Shown piece after piece: positions 22,911-30,761 of a stretch of DNA of 50,338 nt. The DNA comes from a virus: the IMG/VR virus record IMGVR_UViG_2162886015_000003, positions 1 through 50,338 of that record; one strand, given 5' to 3'. Every line of letters begins with the position of its first letter. The first letter of the stretch is position 1. Under the pieces are notes generated by a model. That model did no database searches. It was not told where the DNA came from and worked only from the letters and a program-made list of their open reading frames with translations. The translations under genes were made by a program, and so were the position numbers.

Positions 22911-23597
22911 TTACCGCTTGCCGGTGACCTTCGCGAACGAACGATCCCAGCCGGCACTAGCAGCGGCAGCCGGATTGCGATGCATCTCGCCACCAGCCCC
23001 GAGGCTCGGATTACGCGCCTGACGCCCTTGGCCGGGTTGAACTGCAGCGGGAGCTGAGCGCAGTACGGCGATTGCTTCCTGACGCGGCATGCGCGTATTG
23101 AACGCAAGGTTTGCGGCCATCTCAGGATTGCGAGCAGCAGCCTTGCACGCGAAGATCGCGGCGCAACGCGCCTGCTCACGACGACGGGCCTTGGCGACTG
23201 CGCTTTTGCCGCGCATCTCTTCGTCCTCGTCGTCTTCGTCTTCTTCAGCCTTGGCGCGCTTGCCTGACTTTTGACCGTCGTCGCCCTGATCGTCGTCATC
23301 GTCCTCGGACGCATAGTCCTTAGTTTCGTCGCCGTCCTCGGACTTGGCCTTCTTGCCAGATTTCTGGCCGTCGTCGCCCTGATCGTCCTCGTCGTCTTCA
23401 GCGGCCTTGGCCTTCTTCGACTTTTTGGCGTCGCCGTCGTCGCGATTGCGATCGGTGTTTTCTTCCTCGTCGTCGCTATCGCCCTCGGCGCGCGCGTCTT
23501 TCTTTTCTTCGTCGTCTTCGGCTTTGGCTGCTTTAGCGGACAGGCCGCCAAGATGGGCGAAATTCAGCCCGCGCGCCGCAAGGGAACGGATGCTCAT
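22911..23597 (-). CDS. Scaffold-like acidic/basic capsid assembly protein
   Basis: A 228-residue protein between protease and decoration genes, where lambda encodes the Nu3 scaffold. Residues 20-130 are almost wholly charged (Asp/Glu/Lys), with two copies of a DDQGDDGQKSGK-type repeat. The C-terminal half is helical and Ala/Arg-rich, with MPRQEAIAVL. A scaffold or protease-tail role is inferred from position and composition; in related phages this region can be fused to the protease. The ribosome site is AGAGG. Confidence 0.65.
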   Translation of the reverse strand: MSIRSLAARGLNFAHLGGLSAKAAKAEDDEEKKDARAEGDSDDEEENTDRNRDDGDAKKSKKAKAAEDDEDDQGDDGQKSGKKAKSEDGDETKDYASEDDDDDQGDDGQKSGKRAKAEEDEDDEDEEMRGKSAVAKARRREQARCAAIFACKAAARNPEMAANLAFNTRMPRQEAIAVLRSAPAAVQPGQGRQARNPSLGAGGEMHRNPAAAASAGWDRSFAKVTGKR

Positions 23598-23623
23598 TGA
23601 TACCTCTAGGGGTTTGGGAAATG

Positions 23624-24502
23624 TCAGCCCAGCTCAGCGAGCAGGGATTCGAATGCTTCGTCCGGCGACATCACTGCGTCAGCGAAGCCGATCTCGACGC
23701 CGGCGGCGCCGAGAAAGGTGGTTGCCTGCGTCTTTCGAACGACGTCAGCAGACAGATTGCGGTTGCGTGCGACCGTGGTCACGAAGAGCTCGCCCATCTC
23801 GTCCACATCATCCTGAAATCGCTTCAGGGCTTCTTTGGAAAGCGGGTTGAAATTGTTGCCGTCGGCCTTGCGGTCGCCATACTTGATGATCGTCACGGCC
23901 ATGCCGGCGTTGGCGATCGCCTTACTCTGGTCGATGTGCATGCAGATCACGCCCACCGACCCGGTTCCGCCGGTGCGCGGAACGGTGATTTGCTCGCATG
24001 CGCTAGCCAGCGCATAGGCCGCGCTGTACGCGCACTCACTCAGGATCGCGAGCGTTGGCTTGACGCTTCGAGCGTTGTAGATCATGTCGACAAGGTCGAA
24101 ACACCCGGCCACCTCACCGCCCGGCGAGTCGATCGACAGGGCGATTGCCTTGACGGCCTTATCGTTGAGAGCCGCGAGGAAGTTGTGGCGGATTGCGTTG
24201 TATCCCAACATCCCCGAGTACGGCCGCAAGTTGCTGCTCTTCTGTACGAGAGTGCCCGACACATCGATTACCGCGACGCCCTGGCTGAGATCGTATGGCG
24301 TCTCCTCGTATGAACTCGAAGAGCCTTCATCCCACTCGTCATAGGCCATTGGCTTGATAACGACTGGCGCGTCGCCGGCAAACGAGATGTCGCCGATTCC
24401 GAACCGGCTAGCGAGCGCCTTCGCAATCACCTGCCCCTTCGACGGATGGATCGCCAGCGGCACATCGAAGATCCGCGCCGCTGCAAATGGATAGCTTTTC
24501 AT
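23624..24502 (-). CDS. Head maturation protease, S49 family (lambda C-like)
   Basis: A 292-residue serine peptidase of the S49/SppA phage type. The domain starts at VAVIDVSGTL (about 76) and includes SIDSPGGEVAG, the nucleophile Ser160 in ECAYSAAYALAS, and Lys212 in GDRKADGN as the general base. It would process capsid and portal precursors and remove scaffold during head maturation. Its start overlaps the portal stop. Confidence 0.92.
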   Translation of the reverse strand: MKSYPFAAARIFDVPLAIHPSKGQVIAKALASRFGIGDISFAGDAPVVIKPMAYDEWDEGSSSSYEETPYDLSQGVAVIDVSGTLVQKSSNLRPYSGMLGYNAIRHNFLAALNDKAVKAIALSIDSPGGEVAGCFDLVDMIYNARSVKPTLAILSECAYSAAYALASACEQITVPRTGGTGSVGVICMHIDQSKAIANAGMAVTIIKYGDRKADGNNFNPLSKEALKRFQDDVDEMGELFVTTVARNRNLSADVVRKTQATTFLGAAGVEIGFADAVMSPDEAFESLLAELG

Positions 24503-26166
24503 GCCGGCTCCGGAGCCTCATCAGGTTTTGAGGAATCGGTGGCGCCATCACCGAACCACTTTGGCGGCGGCAGGCCGGCGGCCTTGAACGCACGAACCTC
24601 GATCGCACGCTGGGCGATGACCTCCTCCCAGTCGAGCCCCTGCTCGGCGCATTCACGCTTGAGCGTGCTGAGCCCGCCGTCCAATCCGAGGATTGCCCCT
24701 TGCTTTTCCTTGACCGGATCAACCCAACCGCGGGCCACACCAAGCCAATCGCAACGCGAATAAGCCGTGGCCGCTTCGATGAAATCCGGTGCGCCATTAG
24801 GCAGCACGTCATCGAGATCGCCGCGCTCGATCACTTCCTGAAGCCAGGAGGCGTAGATCGGAGTGGCAGTACCGGTCTTGAATTCGGTATTGCGACGGCT
24901 GAGGGTCTTCCAACTCTCGAGCAACGCGGCACGAGCACTCGAATAATTGGTCTTGCTCCAGTCCTGCGTGATTTGTTCGGCCGACACGCCGAGAGCCGAC
25001 GCGATCGAGCGGAGCATTTCATGGGCGAAATCCTCGAACCCGGTGTGCGGATGGGCTGCGGCAACCTGCTTGATTTCTTCGCCGGGCGCCAGAGTCGGCA
25101 CACGAACCTGATTCAGCATTGCCGGCCGTTCTTTAGCCCAGTCCGCGCGAAGATCCTGATAGAAGCCGAGTTCACTACCCTCGCTCTCCATCGCGTCTTC
25201 GATCATTGCCGGGTCGTACGGGCTCGTCACGTACGTGCCGAAGATCGTCGCAACCGTCGCCGCCTGCAACTCGACGCCGTAGTAGCGCGCCAACATCTTC
25301 GCGTGCGATAGCACCGGTGTGAACACGCCAATGCCGCGGTTCTGCCCCGCGCGATCACGCTCGAAATCGTGAATCACGCGGCGCCAGCCGTCTTCGTCTT
25401 CGCGCTCGACGCGCTCCCACTCCATCGACTCGACGGCGTTGTACCAGTCGTTTTGATGGGCCCTGCGGATGTGGTATGCGACCGGCACGCCGTTGTCGTC
25501 GATCTCGACGCCGCCGCGCAAATATTTCGTGTCGACCATCTGGTACGGGTTCGACAGGCGGTCCGGGTCGACGAGCAGGAACGATGTCGCGTACTGCGCC
25601 GCGCCGCGGCCGATACGATCGGGCATCCAGTGCGCGACGAACAGATCCTCGCCGTCGATCAGCTTGTGCCGCAGACCGAGCCGCATTTGCTGCGACATTG
25701 TCAACTGGCGGGTGACGTCGTTGTAATGGCCGAGGTCTTCGGAATAGACGCGCCACAGTGCCTCGACCGCCTTGCGGAATTCATCCGCCCATACGGCATC
25801 GAATTCTTTGCTGAAGCGCAGCAGGTATTGCCAGTCCGGATTGGCCGACAGGCGCATGTGTGCGCCGACGGTGTTATCCAGAATCCGGGTGATGCCGCCC
25901 GACGCCCAGCCATCATTCCGCGTGAGGTCGCGCGACCGCGACACCATGCGATCGCGGGAGAAGTTGATTTCCGAATCCGGCGAGCGGATCCATGGAAACC
26001 AGTTGCCCATTTCGGGCGTCTGGACACTCGCGGCCTCGTACGGAAACAGGCTCGAGTAAGGCGGCTGCGTGATGCCCGGCCCACCCCATCCACTATCCGC
26101 GCGCGCACGACCGCCGGCCGGCAGATCCCCGAAGGGCTTGCCGGAAGAATCGACGATGAGTGACAT
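24499..26166 (-). CDS. Portal protein (lambda gpB family)
   Basis: A 555-residue portal of the lambda B family. Features are SPDSEINFSRDRMVSRSRDL with DLTRNDGWASGGI, then DGEDLFVAHW, HIRRAHQND, and a wing region with FEDFAHEMLRSIASALGVSA, followed by NYSSARAALLESWK. It forms the dodecameric DNA channel at the head vertex. The ATG lies right after the gpW-like stop. Confidence 0.94.
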   Translation of the reverse strand: MSLIVDSSGKPFGDLPAGGRARADSGWGGPGITQPPYSSLFPYEAASVQTPEMGNWFPWIRSPDSEINFSRDRMVSRSRDLTRNDGWASGGITRILDNTVGAHMRLSANPDWQYLLRFSKEFDAVWADEFRKAVEALWRVYSEDLGHYNDVTRQLTMSQQMRLGLRHKLIDGEDLFVAHWMPDRIGRGAAQYATSFLLVDPDRLSNPYQMVDTKYLRGGVEIDDNGVPVAYHIRRAHQNDWYNAVESMEWERVEREDEDGWRRVIHDFERDRAGQNRGIGVFTPVLSHAKMLARYYGVELQAATVATIFGTYVTSPYDPAMIEDAMESEGSELGFYQDLRADWAKERPAMLNQVRVPTLAPGEEIKQVAAAHPHTGFEDFAHEMLRSIASALGVSAEQITQDWSKTNYSSARAALLESWKTLSRRNTEFKTGTATPIYASWLQEVIERGDLDDVLPNGAPDFIEAATAYSRCDWLGVARGWVDPVKEKQGAILGLDGGLSTLKRECAEQGLDWEEVIAQRAIEVRAFKAAGLPPPKWFGDGATDSSKPDEAPEPA

Positions 26167-26412
26167 TTAGAAGAGAACCCTTCGAGCGCGTGGATAGCAG
26201 GAGATGATGTTCAATGCTTTTTGCAGCATCAAAATGCCTTTGTAGACGGCCGCAATGTCCGTCTGCTTGTACGTCACCGATTTACTGCCATCGGCCTGCG
26301 AATAATTCGCGGTGACGATCTTCGCGCCCGCCATCAAGTCGAAATAGGCGCCTTGGAGCGCGGCCAGTCTCGACTGCATGTCGGCGGTGCTCATCCCGTC
26401 AGTGATAGCCAT
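26167..26412 (-). CDS. Head completion protein (lambda gpW family)
   Basis: An 81-residue protein of the gpW family: helix (MQSRLAALQGAYFDLMAG), a beta hairpin with KSVTYKQTD, and a second helix (IAAVYKGILMLQKAL). It joins the portal to the head-tail connector. The gene order terminase A, W, B is as in lambda. Confidence 0.88.
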   Translation of the reverse strand: MAITDGMSTADMQSRLAALQGAYFDLMAGAKIVTANYSQADGSKSVTYKQTDIAAVYKGILMLQKALNIISCYPRARRVLF

Positions 26413-26420
26413 TTCTCTTC

Positions 26421-28442
26421 CTATGCAAGACGGCTTGCGAATGATTTTCGACCGGGCTTTGCGGCGGGCGCCGCGACCGCTTGACTCGCCATCGGTGCGG
26501 CCACTGCCGCCATATCAGCCGGCGGCTCGACAATCACAGGTTCGACGTCGACGCCATCCGAGACGTACGGTTGCGATGTGATCTCAGCCCGCTTATTCAG
26601 CTTCAACCCGTAATGAATCAGCCCGCACAGCGCGGCATATGAGTACACCGCCAAGTCGAGCGCCTCATTCGCGCGGCCCGGCGGCAATTCCCACACACGA
26701 TATTTCTGACCGTTCGCCTGCTTGACGATCGATCGCTCGGAGACGAGCTGTGCAAAAAAGTTGATGTCGCGATCTGTCGGGTAGTGCATATACCCCGGCG
26801 GATAGACGAGCGAGCCCTCCCGCTCCTCGGCCTCGAGGTGCAGCCGGTATCGGATCACGTCTTTCGCGGCGTTCACGCCGATGATGATCGGGCGGTACTT
26901 CGATTTATTGCGCAGGCTTGGCTTGCTGGTCGGCCAGACCGGGTTGCGCTTGCCGGCGATCGCCGACTCACCTTTGATCGCCCACACGCGCCGGCGGATC
27001 CGCGCCTTACAGAACTCATAGACCTTCTGTGTGTGGTGGCCGCCAGAGTCGATACATGCGGCCTCGACCTTGAACGGGCGGCCATCAGCACGACGCCATT
27101 GGCGCATCAGGTATGCGTCAACCTCATTCCATACGTCATCGCTCTCAGGGTCGCCATCGATCACGGTGTGGTCGATCGACCACCGCTCCTCGTTGCGCCC
27201 CCAACCAACCGTTTCGAGCTCGACACGATCGTCCTGGACGTCGCCCGATACCGTAATGACCGCGACGCCGTCAGGCACTTCTCCGGCCCACACCTCGGTG
27301 CGCGCCGCGAGCGCAGCCTCTTTCAGAGCCCGCTCGCCGCGGTCTTCGTATGTCTCACCGAGTACCAGGTTGATGAAGGTCTGACGGGCAAGCGGATCGT
27401 CCTTAACCTCAAGCCACTCGGCTACGAGGTTTTCCCAGCAAGCATTCGGGAACAGGCTGTAGCCGGCCCAGATATGAAAGCCCGCGTGCCCATTGAATGG
27501 CCTCTCCGCGCGCCACTCGCCGCGCTCAACCATTTCCGGCTTGTCGACATCCTTGATGATGCAGCCGGTAACCTTGCAAACGTAGTAGACGGTCTCGGGC
27601 AAGCCGTTGCCGTTCTCGTCTTTTTCCCACTTCATACCGTGAGGTGTATCCGGGCCGCCCCACTCGAGCACCTGAAACTCACCGCAATGCGGGCACGGCA
27701 CGTAATAGCGCCGCTGGTCGCTCTTTTCAAAGCTCTTCTCGATCCGGCTGAAGCCTTTCACGGTCGGAGTCGAGCCCATGATGATCTTGCGGTTCCAGAA
27801 TGATTCGGTCCGCTTGATACCCAGCTTGATCTGGTCGCCCTCTTTGCCGGCGCCCTGAATTGGATACCCGTCAATTTCGTCAAACTCAACGATACGGGCC
27901 GTGATCCGGCGGAAGCCGCCCGGGCTATTCGCGCCCACGAACGACATCGACGCGCCATTGCGGAAGACGCGCTTCAGCATCTTCTGCTTCGAATCCTTCG
28001 CCTTCAGATCGCCAACGATCTCAGCGAGCACAGGCGTGTCGCGCAGCATCGGCTCGATTTCAGTCGTGCTGTAATCCTCGGCATCTTCGACGCGGGGCTG
28101 CACGACCAGGATTGGCGACGGATCCTGATGGATGAAATACCCGGCGATGTGGTCGAGTATCTTGGTATATCCGACGCGCGCCGACTTCTGCACCGTGATC
28201 GTCTCGACTGACGGGTCCGTCACGGCGTCCATGATCCCGTTCTGATACGGGAATGCGTGGAAGCGCCCGGTCTGGGCACTCGTCTCGCGCGACATCTGGG
28301 CATACTTCTTCGCCCACTCACTTAGCGAAAGCTTCGGCGGCGGCTGAATGTTTCGCCGGCGTGCGTCGAGCAACCGGCGCAGGAGTTCCGAATACCCGTT
28401 GGCATAGCGCCGCGCGTCAGGCGGTGCCTCCAACTCCATCAC
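26421..28442 (-). CDS. Terminase large subunit (lambda GpA family)
   Basis: A 673-residue packaging motor of the lambda GpA type. The ATPase has a Walker A-like TVQKSARVGYTK at residues 83-94 and Walker B IVEFDEID at 184-191, followed by an IMGSTPT coupling motif. A CPHCGEFQ zinc knuckle and the nuclease domain with VSGDVQDDRVELE and IDSGGHHTQKVYEF follow. GpA-type enzymes cut at cos sites, so a cos phage with cohesive ends is expected. It overlaps the small subunit gene by 26 bases. Confidence 0.95.
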   Translation of the reverse strand: MMELEAPPDARRYANGYSELLRRLLDARRRNIQPPPKLSLSEWAKKYAQMSRETSAQTGRFHAFPYQNGIMDAVTDPSVETITVQKSARVGYTKILDHIAGYFIHQDPSPILVVQPRVEDAEDYSTTEIEPMLRDTPVLAEIVGDLKAKDSKQKMLKRVFRNGASMSFVGANSPGGFRRITARIVEFDEIDGYPIQGAGKEGDQIKLGIKRTESFWNRKIIMGSTPTVKGFSRIEKSFEKSDQRRYYVPCPHCGEFQVLEWGGPDTPHGMKWEKDENGNGLPETVYYVCKVTGCIIKDVDKPEMVERGEWRAERPFNGHAGFHIWAGYSLFPNACWENLVAEWLEVKDDPLARQTFINLVLGETYEDRGERALKEAALAARTEVWAGEVPDGVAVITVSGDVQDDRVELETVGWGRNEERWSIDHTVIDGDPESDDVWNEVDAYLMRQWRRADGRPFKVEAACIDSGGHHTQKVYEFCKARIRRRVWAIKGESAIAGKRNPVWPTSKPSLRNKSKYRPIIIGVNAAKDVIRYRLHLEAEEREGSLVYPPGYMHYPTDRDINFFAQLVSERSIVKQANGQKYRVWELPPGRANEALDLAVYSYAALCGLIHYGLKLNKRAEITSQPYVSDGVDVEPVIVEPPADMAAVAAPMASQAVAAPAAKPGRKSFASRLA

Positions 28443-29007
28443 GGGTTAGCTCCTCAAGCGCATGGACGATCATCTCCTGCAGCGCATCCTGCACCTCGAG
28501 GACGGTCCTTAGTCGATGGATCAAGGGCGCCTGCTCGGCCGGGATGGCCAGGAGCTTCGTGCGCACCTTTGCATATTCTTCGCCGACAGCCTTTGCGACG
28601 TCGGCCACAGCCACGACGAGTCCTGACTTCTGGTCGTACTCAAGCTGGTTCAGCAGCGCGAGGTAGTTCTCCTTCATGCACCGCGCTTCGTCGTAGTCGA
28701 GCTCGGTCCCGGTCGCCGCAAGTATTCGCCCCGCGGCATCGGCCGGCGTCTCGTCCGGGCGCACTGTTACCTCGGCATCCGACGGGGTAACAGTTTTTTT
28801 TGCCGGTCTCGGCGTTGTTACCTTGCCGTCCTGGGTAACACTTTGGGTAACAGATGCAATGCCATCGCGACGGTATCTTTTCAGGTTAGCGTTCGATGCA
28901 TCGACATCGACCTCATCGCCCGCAAACACAAGCCAGCCGCGCTCCTTCCACTTTGTCACCGTCTTGCGGCTGACGCCGTGAAGCTCCGCGAATGCACTTT
29001 GCTTCAT
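28417..29007 (-). CDS. Terminase small subunit-like protein (Nu1-like)
   Basis: A 196-residue protein with an N-terminal winged helix-turn-helix (FAELHGVSRKTVTKWKERGW), a low-complexity Thr/Val/Pro middle (residues 50-85) and a helical C-terminal part that should bind the large subunit. This is the Nu1-like layout. The ATG lacks a clear ribosome site; instead two GGGTAACA repeats lie directly before it, and more copies lie within the coding region. An eight-A run in the middle of the coding strand could cause slippage. Confidence 0.82.
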   Translation of the reverse strand: MKQSAFAELHGVSRKTVTKWKERGWLVFAGDEVDVDASNANLKRYRRDGIASVTQSVTQDGKVTTPRPAKKTVTPSDAEVTVRPDETPADAAGRILAATGTELDYDEARCMKENYLALLNQLEYDQKSGLVVAVADVAKAVGEEYAKVRTKLLAIPAEQAPLIHRLRTVLEVQDALQEMIVHALEELTRDGVGGTA

Positions 29008-29031
29008 GTCTGGTTTGTTACCCTGTTACCC
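28764..29031. repeat. Array of seven GGTAACA motifs across terS
   Basis: Seven copies of GGTAACA occur in about 270 bases. Plus-strand copies begin near 28786, 28834 and 28846. Copies on the other strand (TGTTACC) begin at 28765, 28817, 29017 and 29025. The last two form a nine-base-spaced tandem just before the terS start. A near copy (TGTCACC) lies at 28954. Motifs inside the gene encode repeated Val-Thr pairs. Position suggests binding sites for the small terminase subunit (a cosB-like region) or another DNA-binding protein. Confidence 0.65.
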
Positions 29032-29153
29032 AAATTTCAAAACTGTGTAGCCAGCCGAAGATCGGGGCGCGCAATGCCCGTGGCTTAAAAAACCCTCCGG
29101 GAAGGACCCGCTCGTTTTCAATATGCTTTCATGCACCATCATGGTGAGGAATC
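29032..29153. other. Non-coding stretch upstream of terS, possible cos region
   Basis: No gene is seen here. It contains a weak leftward terminator-like element at 29087-29106 and the 13-base palindrome CACCAT-c-ATGGTG at 29134-29146. In lambda-type phages cos lies just before the small terminase gene, so this is one candidate place for the cut site; the exact nick sites cannot be read from a circular sequence. Confidence 0.35.
29087..29106 (-). terminator. Weak leftward terminator candidate
   Basis: On the minus strand CCTTCCCGGAGGG is followed by six T. The stem is only four to five pairs, so termination may be weak. Confidence 0.35.
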
Positions 29154-29831
29154 CTACCGGGTCGCCGTCGCCATAGCCGCAGCCAGTTCGCGCGCGAAGG
29201 CTGCGCCGAAACCTGCGTTGACCGTCCGCGTGGCTGAGTCGAAGTAGTTGAGTTTCTGCTTGACCGGCAGCGCATCGCCGAATCGAATCAGCAACTTCAA
29301 TGCGCCAAGATGCTCGTCGTACACACCACCACGTTCTTTACGTTTGCGCTTTGCTTTGCCCTTGCGCGTCACGTCCAACCGCTGCCACACACCGTTGATC
29401 GGACCGTGCTTCGTCTCGACCGCACCAATGAAGATGTCGGCTCGGCCTTTGAGCCGGCCGAGCGTCATGCGCGGGATCTGCAGGTACTGGTTTAGGTTGA
29501 TGTCTTTCGGGTTCAGCAATGCCTGGCTGTTCAGCTTGTGCACACCGCCGAACTCGTATGGCTGCAGGTATTCAGAGGCCTTGTCCATCACGAAGACTTT
29601 CGCTTCGAGGTCGGCTTTCGTTGCTGGCTTGGTCCGAACAGACTTCAGCGTGAATGGCGAAGGATTGCGGAAAGTCGCCTTCATGCGATCAACTTCGCCC
29701 TGCTGAACCTCTTTCGCCAGCGCGGTCAACGCACGCGCGGTAGCGAATGGCACTTGCTTGGCAGCAAAATCATCCAGATCGCGCGTCAGCCTCTTGAGGT
29801 TCGAACTGATGTTGATCTCGAAGCCAGCCAT
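29154..29831 (-). CDS. Minor tail Z-like protein
   Basis: A 225-residue basic protein. The first 60 residues (LTRDLDDFAAKQVPFATARALTALAKEVQQ) and NPSPFTLKSVRTKPATK resemble lambda gpZ-type minor tail proteins, which complete the tail end that joins the head. A Lys/Arg-rich segment (KGKAKRKRKERGG) lies in the middle. It is unusual to find it upstream of the terminase rather than among tail genes. The ATG overlaps the upstream stop as TAATG. Confidence 0.5.
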   Translation of the reverse strand: MAGFEINISSNLKRLTRDLDDFAAKQVPFATARALTALAKEVQQGEVDRMKATFRNPSPFTLKSVRTKPATKADLEAKVFVMDKASEYLQPYEFGGVHKLNSQALLNPKDINLNQYLQIPRMTLGRLKGRADIFIGAVETKHGPINGVWQRLDVTRKGKAKRKRKERGGVYDEHLGALKLLIRFGDALPVKQKLNYFDSATRTVNAGFGAAFARELAAAMATATR

Positions 29832-30115
29832 TACCGCTTGATCCATGCGGCTGGCAGCGCACTTTCATCGCATGCGGCCGGATACAGCGGAACGTCGCGC
29901 ATCATTCGCGATGCCGCACCGGGCGGGAATGCGGTCAGCGATACGAGAGCAATTGCGCCTTCGGGCAGCAATGCTGCATCGGTCGTTGCATCGGTGACGA
30001 TTGCCGCCACCTGGCGCTGTCCGTTTTGCCAGATCGCCGCACGCACGAGTGCAGTCGACCCAAGAAGGGTATCTGCATCGATTGCGTCGACGGTCTTTTT
30101 TGCTGTCCGGGACAT
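29831..30115 (-). CDS. Hypothetical protein of the late region
   Basis: A 94-residue protein I do not recognise. It is Ala-rich with a short N-terminal helix and no membrane segment or cysteine motif beyond one Cys. It is translationally coupled to the gpZ-like gene, so a structural or assembly role is plausible. A leftward terminator hairpin lies upstream. Confidence 0.65.
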   Translation of the reverse strand: MSRTAKKTVDAIDADTLLGSTALVRAAIWQNGQRQVAAIVTDATTDAALLPEGAIALVSLTAFPPGAASRMMRDVPLYPAACDESALPAAWIKR

Positions 30116-30453
30116 GAGCGCCTCAGGAAGATTTCACTTTTGCCAGAGCGGCGCGTCGCAATTTCTCACTCGAGCGCCGCCGAACAACAAATAAAAAAGC
30201 CCGCTCAAGGCGGGCGAATCCATAGACTCTCGTCGTGGAGGAGACAGGTTGAGGGCTAACGCGACCAGCACGCATGGCGCAGTGGCCTCCTATCGGAGCG
30301 CGCTACTGGTGATGCTTCACCCTCATGTTTGGCGGCTGACTGCAGGACTCAAACTCTGCAGTACGCTAGTCCTTCGGTCTCCCGACCGCCTAGCTTTGCC
30401 TTTCGACTTTCAGCGTCTATCAATTCCGCCAAGCCAGTCGCCAAACATGAGGG
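30116..30453. other. Structured non-coding stretch
   Basis: About 340 bases hold no convincing gene. They contain a leftward terminator (30193-30215), a perfect hairpin GGTGA-tgct-TCACC (30308-30321) and a long inverted repeat whose loop has tRNA-like segments. Confidence 0.6.
30193..30215 (-). terminator. Leftward intrinsic terminator
   Basis: Minus-strand stem GCCCGC-cttga-GCGGGC followed by six T, placed before the 94-residue gene. Confidence 0.75.
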
Positions 30454-30454
30454 T
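30319..30454 (-). ncRNA. tRNA-like structured element within a long inverted repeat
   Basis: Arms at 30319-30341 and 30432-30454 pair over about 22 of 23 positions (core ACCCTCATGTTTGGCG). Between them, read on the minus strand, are a class II tRNA-like D-arm (TTGGCGGAATTGATAGACGC), an internal GCTAG/CTAGC stem enclosing CGGTC-ggga-GACCG, a bulged T-arm (TGCAG-a-G-TTTGAGT-C-CTGCA) and a 3' end GTCAGCC-G-CCA. No proper anticodon arm is seen, the spacing is too long and the acceptor needs a bulge. It is therefore a degenerate or remodelled tRNA-like RNA or DNA element, not a confident tRNA gene. Confidence 0.45.
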
Positions 30455-30651
30455 CAATGGTGGACACCGAAAGCCGCTTGGGCCGCCTCGGCAGGCGTGA
30501 GGCCCGAGGCATAATAGCCGGCGAGCATGTCGTAAAACCCAGCCGTCGGCCGAAAAGGCATCGACACCAGATTGACAGCGAGCGCTTCGTCGATCGCGGT
30601 GCGAGACCATTCGTAGAGCATTGCCTGCTCGGCTTCGGTCATGTCGTCCAT
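30454..30651 (-). CDS. Small hypothetical protein (65 aa)
   Basis: A 65-residue acidic, helical protein beginning MDDMTEAEQAMLYEWS. The start is set by a GGAG ribosome site seven bases before the ATG at 30651; a slightly longer frame would begin inside the terminator stem. It is the first gene after the Q-like gene and terminator, so it is probably the first late gene. Function unknown. Confidence 0.62.
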   Translation of the reverse strand: MDDMTEAEQAMLYEWSRTAIDEALAVNLVSMPFRPTAGFYDMLAGYYASGLTPAEAAQAAFGVHH

Positions 30652-30673
30652 GTCGATCTCCGGGCAGAAATGC

Positions 30674-30705
30674 AAAAACCCCGCAGTCGTTAAACTAGCG
30701 GGGTT
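30674..30705 (-). terminator. Leftward terminator after the Q-like gene
   Basis: Stem AACCCCGC / GCGGGGTT with a 13-base loop, followed leftward by TTTTT (overlapping the stem end). It lies between the Q-like gene and the first late gene, where a Q-dependent terminator is expected. Confidence 0.72.
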
Positions 30706-30761
30706 CGCTGAGAGGCAATGATTCAGCCTATCTAATAGAGGCGTATTTTAGGGGCAAGTGT

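Noticed and set aside
21999-23057. 352-codon frame antisense to the decoration protein
   Set aside because: Arg/Ala-rich antisense product of the repeated beta modules; no support.
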